Positions 16,632-24,106 of a DNA stretch of 64,000 bases are shown here, piece by piece. Source of the DNA: a virus; the IMG/VR virus record IMGVR_UViG_3300012922_000007, positions 1 through 64,000 of that record; one strand, written 5' to 3'. The number at the start of each line of letters is the position of its first letter. Positions within the stretch are counted from its first letter, which is position 1. Below the pieces are notes generated by a model. That model saw only the letters and a list, made by a program, of their open reading frames with translations. It searched no databases and was not told the DNA's origin. The position numbers and the translations under genes are program-made.

Positions 16632-17141
16632 ATGCGAGAAATTAAACTAACCCGAGGCTATGTCGCATTGGTCAGCGACGAAGACTATGACCGAATATCA
16701 GTGCACAAGTGGTGTGCTAGCGAGTCGTGGTCAAGAGGCAAGATGCATAACGTATACGCTATCAGAAGTGCGGACGGATATACGCTGCGGATGCACAGGT
16801 TTATCCTTGGCGTCGATGAACACAAGGTCGAGGTCGATCACATTGACGGCAATGGACTTAACAATCAGCGCCACAACTTGCGAACGGGCAGTAGATCAGA
16901 TAATGCTACGAATATGCCTAAGCGCAAGGATGCTAAGTGGTCTGAATTCAAGGGAGTGGTATTACACGTCCAAAGTGGATTGTGGCGATGTGAACTATCC
17001 CTTGGCGGAGTTCGGATATATTTGGGCTACTATCGTACCGAAATTGAGGCAGCTATGGCCTACGATATAGCGTCGCTGTTATTTCGAGGTGAGTTTGCGA
17101 GGTTAAACTTTGCCTCTGGCCCACCACTGCCAGTAATCTAA
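16632..17141 (+). CDS. HNH homing endonuclease with AP2 domain
   Basis: A 169-residue protein. An HNH core (MHRFILGV, VDHIDGNGLNNQRHNLR) is followed by an AP2-like DNA-binding domain (GVVLHVQSGLWRCELSLGG, YYRTEIEAAMAYDIAS). I chose the ATG at 16632 because the product then aligns from residue 1 with the related protein at 28148 (MREIKLTRGY against MKEIELTQGY). An inverted repeat AAGCCGAA/TTCGGCTT lies just before. It is likely a mobile free-standing nuclease. Confidence 0.85.
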   Translation: MREIKLTRGYVALVSDEDYDRISVHKWCASESWSRGKMHNVYAIRSADGYTLRMHRFILGVDEHKVEVDHIDGNGLNNQRHNLRTGSRSDNATNMPKRKDAKWSEFKGVVLHVQSGLWRCELSLGGVRIYLGYYRTEIEAAMAYDIASLLFRGEFARLNFASGPPLPVI

Positions 17142-17153
17142 TTCGAGGGCTAT

Positions 17154-17411
17154 ATGACACACTGTATCGAATGCGAGGGCAATTCCGAAGTAGGGCACGA
17201 GGCTACTTGCTACTATGCCCAAAACGAGGTCAATGTCCCTTGTGGGAAATGCGGACAGCATATGGCCGATGGGAGCGTCGTGGTTATGTCTTGGCAGAAC
17301 ACGGCTATTGAGCATGTTAACTGTCCAGAACCGGACGGGGAATACGAGGTCAGAACACGGACTGCTAATGTCCAGATTCCGGATACATGTGTGCCCGAGG
17401 TCATTCGCTAG
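17154..17411 (+). CDS. Cysteine-rich small protein
   Basis: An 85-residue protein with CIEC, C, CGKCGQH and two further Cys, likely binding one or two zincs. The start follows CGAGGG. The function is unknown. Confidence 0.65.
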   Translation: MTHCIECEGNSEVGHEATCYYAQNEVNVPCGKCGQHMADGSVVVMSWQNTAIEHVNCPEPDGEYEVRTRTANVQIPDTCVPEVIR

Positions 17412-17473
17412 GTCACTATCACGCATATAATGCCATGTGTGCGTGAGTAGTAATCTAATGCGAGGTCAAGTCT

Positions 17474-17647
17474 ATGATCGAAGTCAAGACAACAACAACG
17501 AATTTACATGTTTTCCTGTCGCTAACTGGACACGCCTTCGACCAAACGACGCCAGATTCTGATAGGTCACATGGATTTTACTGGTCTATGCGTTGGCTTG
17601 CGCGTCAGGTTATTGGCCAAACTTGGATGGACTGGCTTATTACGTAA
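17474..17647 (+). CDS. 57-residue hypothetical protein
   Basis: Starts MIEVKTTTTNLHVFLSLTGH after CGAGGTCAAG. A Trp-rich C-terminal half (FYWSMRWLARQVIGQTWMDW) could be amphipathic. No family is recognised. Confidence 0.6.
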   Translation: MIEVKTTTTNLHVFLSLTGHAFDQTTPDSDRSHGFYWSMRWLARQVIGQTWMDWLIT

Positions 17648-17667
17648 TTTCAATGCGAGGTTAAACC

Positions 17668-17799
17668 ATGAAAGCACTAGCCAAACTCCGAGCCATTGCC
17701 CGGCAAAAGCATGATTGCGGGGAAATGACTTACACTGAACTTCAACTAATCCTGCTCGAACTTGAGAAGCGCAAGCGAGCATTACGAGGCAAGCCTTAG
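17668..17799 (+). CDS. 43-residue basic helical protein
   Basis: Starts MKALAKLRAIARQKHD after CGAGGTTAAAC. Very basic and helical throughout. No family is recognised. Confidence 0.6.
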   Translation: MKALAKLRAIARQKHDCGEMTYTELQLILLELEKRKRALRGKP

Positions 17800-17811
17800 G
17801 CGAGGTCAAAA

Positions 17812-17943
17812 ATGAAAGACACGATTGTGTACATACTTGTAGCGGGTTTGTTGCTCCCTGTGTATACCATTGCTGCACTTGGTTTATGGGCTCTGGTTAT
17901 ACATGTATACACGGAACTATTTGTTCCGAGGTCAAAACCATGA
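17812..17943 (+). CDS. 43-residue membrane protein
   Basis: Starts MKDTIVYILVAGLLLPVYTI after CGAGGTCAAAA. One long hydrophobic segment fills most of the protein. Its TGA overlaps the next ATG by 4 bp. Confidence 0.65.
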   Translation: MKDTIVYILVAGLLLPVYTIAALGLWALVIHVYTELFVPRSKP

Positions 17944-18110
17944 AACTAAACACTTTGCTCGGATTGTTAGCGGCAGTTTGCCTTGGATTAACCCTGTCCA
18001 ACGTCGCCTGCCTAATCGCGTATACCGATCTGGACAAGGAATATTCACAGGAAATGGGCTTGCGGGATCAATCTGATTCAATGCTTAGAGCTTGTCAGGC
18101 GGGGAATTAA
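17940..18110 (+). CDS. Small membrane-anchored protein
   Basis: 56 residues: one hydrophobic segment (LLGLLAAVCLGLTLSNVACL) followed by an acidic helical tail with one Cys. Coupled to the preceding membrane protein. The two may work together, like a two-part envelope complex. Confidence 0.65.
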   Translation: MKLNTLLGLLAAVCLGLTLSNVACLIAYTDLDKEYSQEMGLRDQSDSMLRACQAGN

Positions 18111-18129
18111 CTCAATACGAGGTCAAAAT

Positions 18130-18261
18130 ATGATTGTGTACATCGTCGTTATCGTGTTCATGGTGCTGCTTTTCTCGTTCATGGGAATTGTAGTATACTT
18201 TGAACATGTGGAAGCAATGACATTGCTGAAAAACGCAGACGAAAACGAAGATAGTCTCTAG
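18130..18261 (+). CDS. 43-residue membrane protein
   Basis: Starts MIVYIVVIVFMVLLFSFMG after CGAGGTCAAAAT. One membrane segment, then an acidic tail. Third of three adjacent single-span microproteins. Confidence 0.65.
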   Translation: MIVYIVVIVFMVLLFSFMGIVVYFEHVEAMTLLKNADENEDSL

Positions 18262-18328
18262 TTACGAGGAGTATGTCCGGATTATGGACCTTGGCATACT
18301 CTTGGCAACTAGCCAATTCGAGGTCAAT

Positions 18329-18523
18329 ATGCGTAAGAGTGTAATTCTTGTACTGGTCCTGTTCGCGGTCGGCGCGATGGCTGCTGAACGCGTGAAAAGT
18401 CTGTATCACGTCTCGCACGTGTCTGAATCCCTAGTCGGGATTAGCTGCCCAATCAATCATGCCGACGTAACAGTGATTGGCAACTATAATGGCGTGTTGC
18501 TTATTAGCTGTGGTACTCGGTAA
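18329..18523 (+). CDS. Secreted small protein
   Basis: 64 residues starting MRKSVILVLVLFAVGAMA, a signal peptide, then a mature part with two Cys (GISCPIN, LISCGT) that could form a disulfide. The start is set by CGAGGTCAAT. The upstream interval holds one dispersed palindrome (18275). Confidence 0.7.
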   Translation: MRKSVILVLVLFAVGAMAAERVKSLYHVSHVSESLVGISCPINHADVTVIGNYNGVLLISCGTR

Positions 18524-18862
18524 TCCCGTTTCCCTTGGTAGGACGCGAGGTCAATCTCGCGTAAGCTATTTAGTTTAACGTACTTAGTATAATTCAGCGA
18601 GTTGTGAAACGCTGTTGCTGAGGGACTAAGTAGCTTACGGAAGGTTGTCCAGTTCTGGACAGCTAACCTCGCCCTTGGCTTGGCGCCATCGGCTGATTCT
18701 GGCTGCTCAAGTGATTTCGAGGGCCGTTTAAATGCGATATGGCGAATCGAGGTCACGGAATGGGTTCGAGGCCGGAAACGAGGTCAAACGCCTCGCCTTG
18801 GCCTCGGAAACTAGGCTAGCGAACGTTTTACAGCACGGTCGGACGTGCGGAAAGCGGGTTTT
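18524..18862. other. Non-coding stretch with a long imperfect hairpin
   Basis: No gene is supported. GTAAGCTATTTAGT (18561-18574) pairs with ACTAAGTAGCTTAC (18625-18638), 13 of 14 bases. Inside the loop, CAGCG and CGCTG form a smaller stem. A GCGAG/CTCGC hairpin lies just before, and a dispersed palindrome (18647-18660) just after. It could be a structured RNA or a leader for the next gene. Confidence 0.5.
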
Positions 18863-19051
18863 ATGACGGACGAAGAATTGGAAAACAGTTATTACGGCCC
18901 TGTATGTAACATTGCAGGGTGTGTCGAGTGTTATGTTATGGTAATCGAGTGTAACTTCTGCGGAGAGATTAGCACAGTCCAGAATCCGGATAATGCGCCT
19001 CGTATTAACTGTCCGAACTGCGGTATTTCTAATTCTGTACCTCGGGACTGA
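18863..19051 (+). CDS. Zinc-ribbon protein
   Basis: 62 residues, MTDEELENSYYG, with four or more Cys pairs: CNIAGC, CYVMVIECNFCG, CPNCG. The last two C-x2-C pairs form a typical zinc ribbon. An upstream GTG is in frame, but the ATG has the better context. Confidence 0.65.
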   Translation: MTDEELENSYYGPVCNIAGCVECYVMVIECNFCGEISTVQNPDNAPRINCPNCGISNSVPRD

Positions 19052-19350
19052 TATAACGAGATCATTGTAGTCTTGTAGTCTTAGGGCGGGATCGAATATG
19101 TACACAATGCTTCGCGCAAGCTGTTCATAATAGAGCAGCTTACGAGGTGCATACCTCAAGACAAGTTAGACGGACCTGCAAGCTAGGTAACTAGCAGCTG
19201 TGCAAAGCAGCATCGAGGCGACGTGGAGTTAACGTCGTGGTCCACAAATATAAGTCTGCGCAAGTAGCGTAGATACCACGAGATAGAACGGGCAAGCTTT
19301 GGGCCAAAATGTCCAGAGAATTGCACTCTACCAGCATATCAGGTAAGGAA
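19052..19350. other. Non-coding stretch with a string of hairpins
   Basis: No gene is supported. AAGCTGTTC pairs with GAGCAGCTT around 19119-19142 (one G.T pair). It is followed by GAGGT/ACCTC, then GCTAG-GTAA-CTAGC with a GNRA loop, then GCTG/CAGC, then GACGT/ACGTC. Five hairpins in about 150 bp suggest a structured transcript. No known RNA family is recognised. Confidence 0.45.
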
Positions 19351-19557
19351 ATGCCTGACCCAAGTTTGATATGCGCCAGTTTGAAGAATATTGCGAACTT
19401 TGCAGCGCGGAGAGTGACCGTAACTGTGAGCGATAGCGGCTTCGAACCCTATACGCTTTGGATGGTAAGACCGCCAGCAGTTGAGTGTCTATTTCAAGAA
19501 GTATCCGCGAGGGCAGCAGCAAGGTTAGGTATAAGCGACCGATATAAGTGCTTATAG
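19351..19557 (+). CDS. Hypothetical protein
   Basis: 68 residues starting MPDPSLICASLKNIANF after AGGTAAGGA. An upstream in-frame ATG at 19309 lacks a site. No domain is recognised. Confidence 0.6.
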   Translation: MPDPSLICASLKNIANFAARRVTVTVSDSGFEPYTLWMVRPPAVECLFQEVSARAAARLGISDRYKCL

Positions 19558-19612
19558 CTAATGCATTTACGAGAGAACCGAGGCAACTCGTGAGCGACCC
19601 GAACTGCATTAG
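19558..19612. other. Nested hairpin after a gene
   Basis: CTAATGCA and TGCATTAG (8 bp) enclose ACGAG/CTCGT. It begins right after the stop codon of the preceding gene and has no T tract. Confidence 0.45.
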
Positions 19613-19645
19613 ACTATGCGCATTTTGCGTATACGAGGTGAAAAT

Positions 19646-19798
19646 ATGCACTTAAGTAACGAAGATTTGCTCTTGTTTATGTTAGACGCTCATCGACGTA
19701 TTGAGGTATCAACTAACGCGTGCGAGGACGAAGAAGCCACTAAGTTATATAGATTATATCGCACAGAGGTTTTGAGGAGAATGAATCACGATGTCTAG
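19646..19798 (+). CDS. 50-residue acidic helical protein
   Basis: Starts MHLSNEDLLLFMLDAHRRIE after CGAGGTGAAAAT. Overlaps the next gene by 8 bp. No family is recognised. Confidence 0.65.
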   Translation: MHLSNEDLLLFMLDAHRRIEVSTNACEDEEATKLYRLYRTEVLRRMNHDV

Positions 19799-20063
19799 TC
19801 TAGTTCTAAACGATGGCAACATAAAGACTTCTACTGGAGTTTTGGAAAGTAATTTGTCCTTTCAAGAAGCCATAGATTTCCTAGTTAATACTCCTAGTTG
19901 GTGGAGCGGGCCGAATGGCAAGGGACCGACATTGACCTTGGAGATTGTTAAGAATAGCAAGAATCACAACGGGAAAAATATTCTGATAGTTTCGGACGGC
20001 GATGTTAGTATTGAAATATCGGAACACGGTATATTTTGCTATGCGTGGTCAGGTGCATCCTAA
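19791..20063 (+). CDS. Hypothetical protein
   Basis: 90 residues with a Gly/Trp-rich centre (PSWWSGPNGKGPT). Its TAA overlaps the next ATG. No domain is recognised. Confidence 0.65.
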   Translation: MSSLVLNDGNIKTSTGVLESNLSFQEAIDFLVNTPSWWSGPNGKGPTLTLEIVKNSKNHNGKNILIVSDGDVSIEISEHGIFCYAWSGAS

Positions 20064-20209
20064 TGTCTGAAACTAAAGAAGTGCTCCTTGCTCGGATATT
20101 AGAGCTAGAGAACGCTTTAAAGCCTAAACCTAAATCCGAGGTCAAACGTAAACCTAGGAAACTAAAGGCTATACCAAATGGCCGCGTGAGTTTCAGATTT
20201 CAATTTTGA
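20063..20209 (+). CDS. 48-residue basic protein
   Basis: Starts MSETKEVLLARILELENALK and ends in a Lys/Arg-rich tail. The N-terminal helix resembles that of the first rightward gene (16278). The start overlaps the preceding stop (TAATG). Confidence 0.65.
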   Translation: MSETKEVLLARILELENALKPKPKSEVKRKPRKLKAIPNGRVSFRFQF

Positions 20210-20217
20210 GGTGAACT

Positions 20218-20418
20218 ATGTTCGGTCTTACCATGATCTATGACAGAGAAACTGCGAGGTTAATTGGTTATCGGATATCCGAGGTCGAAGCCTTGCTAGG
20301 AACTAATCGCAGACGTGAATTCGAGGAGTATATGCGAGGTAAAACCGTAGGTATTGCAAACGGGGAGCACATTGTCTATCCCAATGATTTAAAAGCATTT
20401 TTCCTGTACGGGAATTAA
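20218..20418 (+). CDS. Hypothetical protein, possible DNA-binding
   Basis: 66 residues after GAGGTGAAC. The segment RLIGYRISEVEALLGTNRRREFEEYMRG looks helix-turn-helix-like, and the rest resembles small excisionase-type proteins, but the match is weak. Confidence 0.6.
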   Translation: MFGLTMIYDRETARLIGYRISEVEALLGTNRRREFEEYMRGKTVGIANGEHIVYPNDLKAFFLYGN

Positions 20419-20434
20419 ACACGAGGTAAAAATC

Positions 20435-20620
20435 ATGTATGCTATCGTAATGGCGGAAGGTGACGATAAACAGTCTGTAATCAAGAGTTTGCTAGAAGCA
20501 ATTACAGACTTAGAAAAAACCAGCATTGACAACTGTTCAGCTCACAACTTTGAATACGAGATGTTCGAGGGAGAGATGCCTGCAATGGATATGCTCTTTA
20601 ACGATCATTTTGGAAATTAG
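20435..20620 (+). CDS. Hypothetical acidic protein
   Basis: 61 residues after CGAGGTAAAAAT. Acidic and helical. No domain is recognised. Confidence 0.6.
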   Translation: MYAIVMAEGDDKQSVIKSLLEAITDLEKTSIDNCSAHNFEYEMFEGEMPAMDMLFNDHFGN

Positions 20621-20634
20621 CTACGAGGTGAATT

Positions 20635-20931
20635 ATGTGTTACGACAGACCTTGGGGACACGGAAACAAAATTGGCGAAGTCTATGTTGTTGAGGAAAAT
20701 AGACTTGGTATCAACAATCATCAACCAAAAGATAAAAGTCTGGCTTTGTGTATAGAGCACACTGGAGACTATTTCTACGATTATATGCCAATAGTCGTAG
20801 ATAAAAAAGGCATAAGGGCAAAATTAAACAAACAATTTGGTTCGTACGCCTTCCGTAAATTGTCCAGATTCCGGAAATTCTCAGATAGAGAGTTTCATTT
20901 ACTTCTAGCTGGAGAGAATCTAAGCGAGTAA
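20635..20931 (+). CDS. Hypothetical protein
   Basis: 98 residues after CGAGGTGAAT, mixed alpha/beta, basic C-terminal half (RKLSRFRKFSDREF). It contains a dispersed palindrome (20862). No family is recognised. Confidence 0.62.
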   Translation: MCYDRPWGHGNKIGEVYVVEENRLGINNHQPKDKSLALCIEHTGDYFYDYMPIVVDKKGIRAKLNKQFGSYAFRKLSRFRKFSDREFHLLLAGENLSE

Positions 20932-20944
20932 CTACGGGGTCAAT

Positions 20945-21223
20945 ATGAATCGACACGAACAGAAAAAGTACGCCCATTTGATGCATTGGCACGAATGTGG
21001 TATATGCGAGAAAATGTCTGCTTGTACGGATAGTCCTTGCACACGCCTCGATATCTGTCGAGAATGCGAGGTCAATCCTATGGAACAAGTCCTTGGAAAA
21101 GAAAGATGCGAGGTATTTGAACAGGAAATGTCCAAGGTCAGAGCCTACGAGGTTAATATTAGTAAGTATCTTGACCTCGGAGATTCGTGGCGTGCGAGGG
21201 GAATGTCAATTTCACTAGAGTAA
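20945..21223 (+). CDS. Cysteine-rich protein
   Basis: 92 residues with HECGICEKMSAC, PCTRLDICRECEV and a later Cys. Seven or more Cys and two His in the first half suggest two zinc sites. The start follows ACGGGGTCAAT. Confidence 0.65.
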   Translation: MNRHEQKKYAHLMHWHECGICEKMSACTDSPCTRLDICRECEVNPMEQVLGKERCEVFEQEMSKVRAYEVNISKYLDLGDSWRARGMSISLE

Positions 21224-21236
21224 CGAGGTTCAACTC

Positions 21237-21772
21237 ATGCCGTACTATCGCAGAGGTTCTTTGGAAGAAAGATTTTGGTGGAATGTAGACAAAAACGGCC
21301 CAAAACCCAGTTTAGAATCAATACAAAAATATCCAGAAATTGAAAACACAATATGTTGGATTTGGACTGGCCACACCATAAAACACGGATACGGAAGAAT
21401 GAAAGACAAATCCATAGGCACCCATTTAGCCCATAGAATTGCCTTTTATCTTGCTAACGGAAGATGGCCTAACACAACCACTCCTTTTATACTACATAAA
21501 TGCGACAATCCTCCTTGTGTTAGACTCGAACATTTAATTGAAGGAACTCATGCTCAAAATATTAAAGATTCGTATGATAAAAACAGGGGGGACTGAGCCG
21601 AGTTGGAGAAAATAACTTTTTTGCCAAAGTAACTAAAGACCAGGTAAAACAAATGCGTCAAATGTACGAAGAACAAGATGTATCGTATGCAAAACTTGCG
21701 ACGTTGTTTGGCTTAAAACCGTCTACGGTAAGCGATATTTTGAAAAGAAAACACTGGAAGTGGGTAATTTAA
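21237..21772 (+). CDS. HNH homing endonuclease, frameshifted
   Basis: The first frame (21237-21596, 119 residues) holds an HNH nuclease: ICWIWTGHTIKHGYGR, AHRIAFYLANG, LHKCDNPPCVRLEHL. It ends at TGA just after a run of six G (21586-21591). Reading one base back from there gives a further 58 residues, including ITFLPK-free frame text VGENNFFAKVTKDQVKQMR and a helix-turn-helix-like YAKLATLFGLKPSTVSDILK, to a TAA at 21772. That is the normal C-terminal DNA-binding part of this family. So it is either a recent one-base deletion, a base-calling error in G6, or a -1 shift on G-GGG-GAC. Confidence 0.75.
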
Positions 21773-21790
21773 ACTTAAGGAGGGAAACAA

Positions 21791-22012
21791 ATGTCGGATA
21801 CAGAAAATAAAGAGGTGATGCACGCAATAGCTAACGAGTATGGTTGCTTTTGTTTACCCGATCAGAATTGCGATCAATGTACGGAATATGAAATTGAGTA
21901 TCCGCATATCAACGATCTAAGAGACGAATCAGCCCACAAGTTAGTTGGCCCCGCTCTTCAGAATTACAATTCCCAACATTTTCATAGCTTTATCAGCCGA
22001 AAGTGTAGATAA
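21791..22012 (+). CDS. Small Cys/His protein
   Basis: 73 residues with GCFCLPDQNCDQC and HFHSFISRKC, start after AGGAGGG. A single zinc site is likely. The function is unknown. Confidence 0.65.
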   Translation: MSDTENKEVMHAIANEYGCFCLPDQNCDQCTEYEIEYPHINDLRDESAHKLVGPALQNYNSQHFHSFISRKCR

Positions 22013-22074
22013 GTTTCGTGTCAATCCGAGGCGATTGTCCTCGGGTTGTCAAGAAATTTACCTCGGAGTTAATT

Positions 22075-22356
22075 ATGCCTGAAGATGATCCGCAAATAGG
22101 ATGGGTGACGTTTTATCATGACAGGACAATAACTACCGCGTATGCCCGATGTTTTAATGAAGAATGTATGTCTAACCACCTGGTTATGAGAGCGTTATAC
22201 CTATCGCAGGTCGAAGGTAAATTCCGTGTTAAGTGCTCGACTTGCGGATTTGGTTTGTATTACGAACCAGGTTTGCCTCTTATATTTAATGCGGAAATAG
22301 TAAGAAATCTGACGGAAATCGAAATAATCGCCGCTATGATTGATGCCGAGATGTAA
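22075..22356 (+). CDS. Divergent member of the WPIY zinc-ribbon family
   Basis: 93 residues, MPEDDPQIGWVTFYHDR, then RCFNEEC, then KFRVKCSTCG. The layout (IG near the start, first Cys pair at about 30, second after KF.VKC) follows the family found at 30.1-34.4 kb, but the WP motif is lost. The start is set by CGGAGTTAAT. A longer frame from 22018 lacks a good site. Confidence 0.6.
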   Translation: MPEDDPQIGWVTFYHDRTITTAYARCFNEECMSNHLVMRALYLSQVEGKFRVKCSTCGFGLYYEPGLPLIFNAEIVRNLTEIEIIAAMIDAEM

Positions 22357-22444
22357 ACCCCATGTCACCATTGCACTTAGATGGCCACTACTGCGATTTT
22401 GGCCTCGGGTTTACTTCTGGGCATCTAGCCTACGGAGGAAAGTT

Positions 22445-22648
22445 ATGGCTCGTTTACCGGGAACAAAGAACAAGAAGTTTTCAATATTTGCATTTAAATC
22501 ATCCGAGGACAGGGCATATTTCATCAGGATGAATCTACCTACTGATGCGCCTTATACAGTTTATGTCCATCCCTCGCTATTTAACTCAGCAATTCAGTGG
22601 TATTATCTTCGCATTGAACTACCAGAATCTACACAGAAGGAGGTCTAA
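22445..22648 (+). CDS. Small hypothetical protein
   Basis: 67 residues, MARLPGTKNKKFSIFAFKSS, start after GGAGGAAAG. Predicted alpha/beta, no motif. Confidence 0.6.
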   Translation: MARLPGTKNKKFSIFAFKSSEDRAYFIRMNLPTDAPYTVYVHPSLFNSAIQWYYLRIELPESTQKEV

Positions 22649-22978
22649 ATGTACGTAGCAATAGTATTTAGAAGTCTAAATGACGAGGCGGCAAATCCGA
22701 GGCCATTACCAGGAACAAACTATGCTCGTCTTGATCCACCTGATGTCGTTCCGGAAGAAGACGAGTTTCCATCGTCTGCGTCCGAACGGAGCGGATTTAC
22801 AGTTGCACACACAATCCTTAAACCTACCGCACAAGAAGCAGCCCAAGGTGCTGAAATTAAACGTCTTAGCCTTTCCAATTCTTATCCCAGTCGTAACTAT
22901 AGGATTTGGGTTGGTCTGCTTTCACACGAGGTCCAAAGACCAGAGCCTCGTCCTTTACAGCTTGTAGAATTGGCGTAG
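22649..22978 (+). CDS. Hypothetical protein
   Basis: 109 residues after AAGGAGGTC, Pro/Glu/Ser-rich and probably partly disordered. No domain is recognised. Confidence 0.62.
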   Translation: MYVAIVFRSLNDEAANPRPLPGTNYARLDPPDVVPEEDEFPSSASERSGFTVAHTILKPTAQEAAQGAEIKRLSLSNSYPSRNYRIWVGLLSHEVQRPEPRPLQLVELA

Positions 22979-22994
22979 AATTAACGCGAGGTTA

Positions 22995-23093
22995 GCGCCT
23001 TGCGTCCTACATCCTGAGTCACTTAATATGCGAGCGGGGCTTGCAGCGTGACGAGTAGGTTCGACTCCTATCAGGGTGTAGGGCGGAGGGCGC
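22995..23093 (+). ncRNA. tRNA-like structured leader hiding a ribosome-binding site
   Basis: The arms 22995-23016 and 23072-23093 pair over 22 positions with one G-G mismatch and a few G.U pairs. Directly inside the 3' arm lies a canonical tRNA T arm: GTAGG, loop TTCGACT, CCTAT (23055-23071). The rest folds as TCAC/GTGA enclosing TGCGAGC/GCTTGCA, so there is no D arm or anticodon arm. The 3' arm contains GGAGGG, the ribosome-binding site of the gene starting at 23095. It may be a cis-regulatory RNA derived from a tRNA, or an RNA processed by tRNA enzymes. Confidence 0.65.
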
Positions 23094-23094
23094 T

Positions 23095-23331
23095 ATGAAA
23101 TACGTGGCACTGCTTTGCCTCGTTGCGTTCGCATTTGCACAAGAAACCGAGAAACAGGCTTATCAGGTATGGGACGCCTCGTGTATTGTATCTATTAGCA
23201 AGGGGATTCATACGAGGATGGAAGCTCCACTCAGGAGCGGCAAGCCAGATATGTCCGAGGTCAAAATCCTCGGAATTCACGCAGAATACGTGTCCGGATG
23301 TGGACATATTGAGATAAGGAAGGAGAAATAA
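23095..23331 (+). CDS. Secreted small protein
   Basis: 78 residues: MKYVALLCLVAFAFA signal peptide, then a mature part with two Cys (ASCIVS, SGCGHIEI). Its GGAGGG site lies in the structured leader just upstream, so translation may depend on unfolding. The function is unknown. Confidence 0.7.
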   Translation: MKYVALLCLVAFAFAQETEKQAYQVWDASCIVSISKGIHTRMEAPLRSGKPDMSEVKILGIHAEYVSGCGHIEIRKEK

Positions 23332-23465
23332 TGCCAAAGTACGGAAAGAGTAAGAATCCCGGAGCAAGAGAAAGCTGGCTTCGAGCCAAGAAACAGAACC
23401 GCCCTCGTCAAGTATGGGTTAATGACCACTGGGAGAAAGTATACTTTTGGCCTTGTTCCTACTAA
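23331..23465 (+). CDS. 44-residue basic protein
   Basis: Starts MPKYGKSKNPGARESW, overlapping the preceding stop (TAATG), after AAGGAGAAAT. Basic and Trp-rich at the C terminus (WVNDHWEKVYFW). No family is recognised. Confidence 0.65.
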   Translation: MPKYGKSKNPGARESWLRAKKQNRPRQVWVNDHWEKVYFWPCSY

Positions 23466-23608
23466 GCAATACATGCTGGCTCTGCGCTTATTTAGATCAG
23501 AGAGCGGATCTCGATTATCAATACGAGGTCAACCAAAAGCTAGAAAATAACCTCGATATTTGCAATACGGAGTTAAATCAGGCACAGCATAGGAGCGAGT
23601 TCGAATGA
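23447..23608 (+). CDS. 53-residue membrane-anchored coiled-coil protein
   Basis: TTG start, 7 bases after GGAGAAAG. The product has one hydrophobic segment (ALFLLSNTCWLCAYL) and then an Asn/Gln/Glu-rich helix (YEVNQKLENNLDICNTELNQ). It overlaps the preceding gene and its TGA overlaps the next ATG (ATGA). The size and topology recall small inner-membrane coiled-coil proteins. Confidence 0.6.
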   Translation: MALFLLSNTCWLCAYLDQRADLDYQYEVNQKLENNLDICNTELNQAQHRSEFE

Positions 23609-24039
23609 TTATTTACCTCGTATCAACAGGAGATTACAGCGACTATCATGTAGTCGGTGCCTTTTCTACGAAAGAAAAGGCTTTAGAAGCCTTTCCATCA
23701 AAGGATTATGGGATAGAGGAATACGAGCTTGACAAGCCAACCGTTGTATTGAAACGAGTTTACTCGGATGTAATCGCTATTAGTGACGGTTCTAGATGGA
23801 TTGGCTCTACTCCAGATCACGACGGAACAACACATTTTGCCTCGAAATTGGACGAGGTTGATATAGGATTTAGAGGGAAATATGACTTTTTGCAATGGGA
23901 CTGGCCCAAAAGTCATGGAACTAGCCACGTTTATGCCAAATCAGTGATTAGCCAAGAACACGCCACAAAGTTAGCTGCTGAAGGTCGTCAAGCTTTCCTT
24001 AGAAATGATAAGGCTTTATCGCACAATGTAGAGATTTAG
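23605..24039 (+). CDS. Hypothetical protein with DUF7336-like N terminus
   Basis: 144 residues. The first 35 residues (MIIYLVSTGDYSDYHVVGAF, then STKEKALEA) look like a short domain found at the start of many phage proteins. A second beta-rich half is of unknown function. Coupled to the preceding gene by an ATGA overlap. Confidence 0.68.
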   Translation: MIIYLVSTGDYSDYHVVGAFSTKEKALEAFPSKDYGIEEYELDKPTVVLKRVYSDVIAISDGSRWIGSTPDHDGTTHFASKLDEVDIGFRGKYDFLQWDWPKSHGTSHVYAKSVISQEHATKLAAEGRQAFLRNDKALSHNVEI

Positions 24040-24106
24040 ATTCAAAATCGAGGGCATCTATACGTTGTCCTCGTTTGTGCATCTAAATCAGTTCGAGGAG
24101 AAAATA

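Noticed and set aside
18740-18780. GGTTCGAGGCC as a tRNA T arm
   Set aside because: No acceptor or anticodon stem can be formed around it.
22362-22523. A 53-codon frame starting ATGTCACCATTG
   Set aside because: Weak start context. The strong GGAGGAAAG inside it belongs to the gene at 22445.
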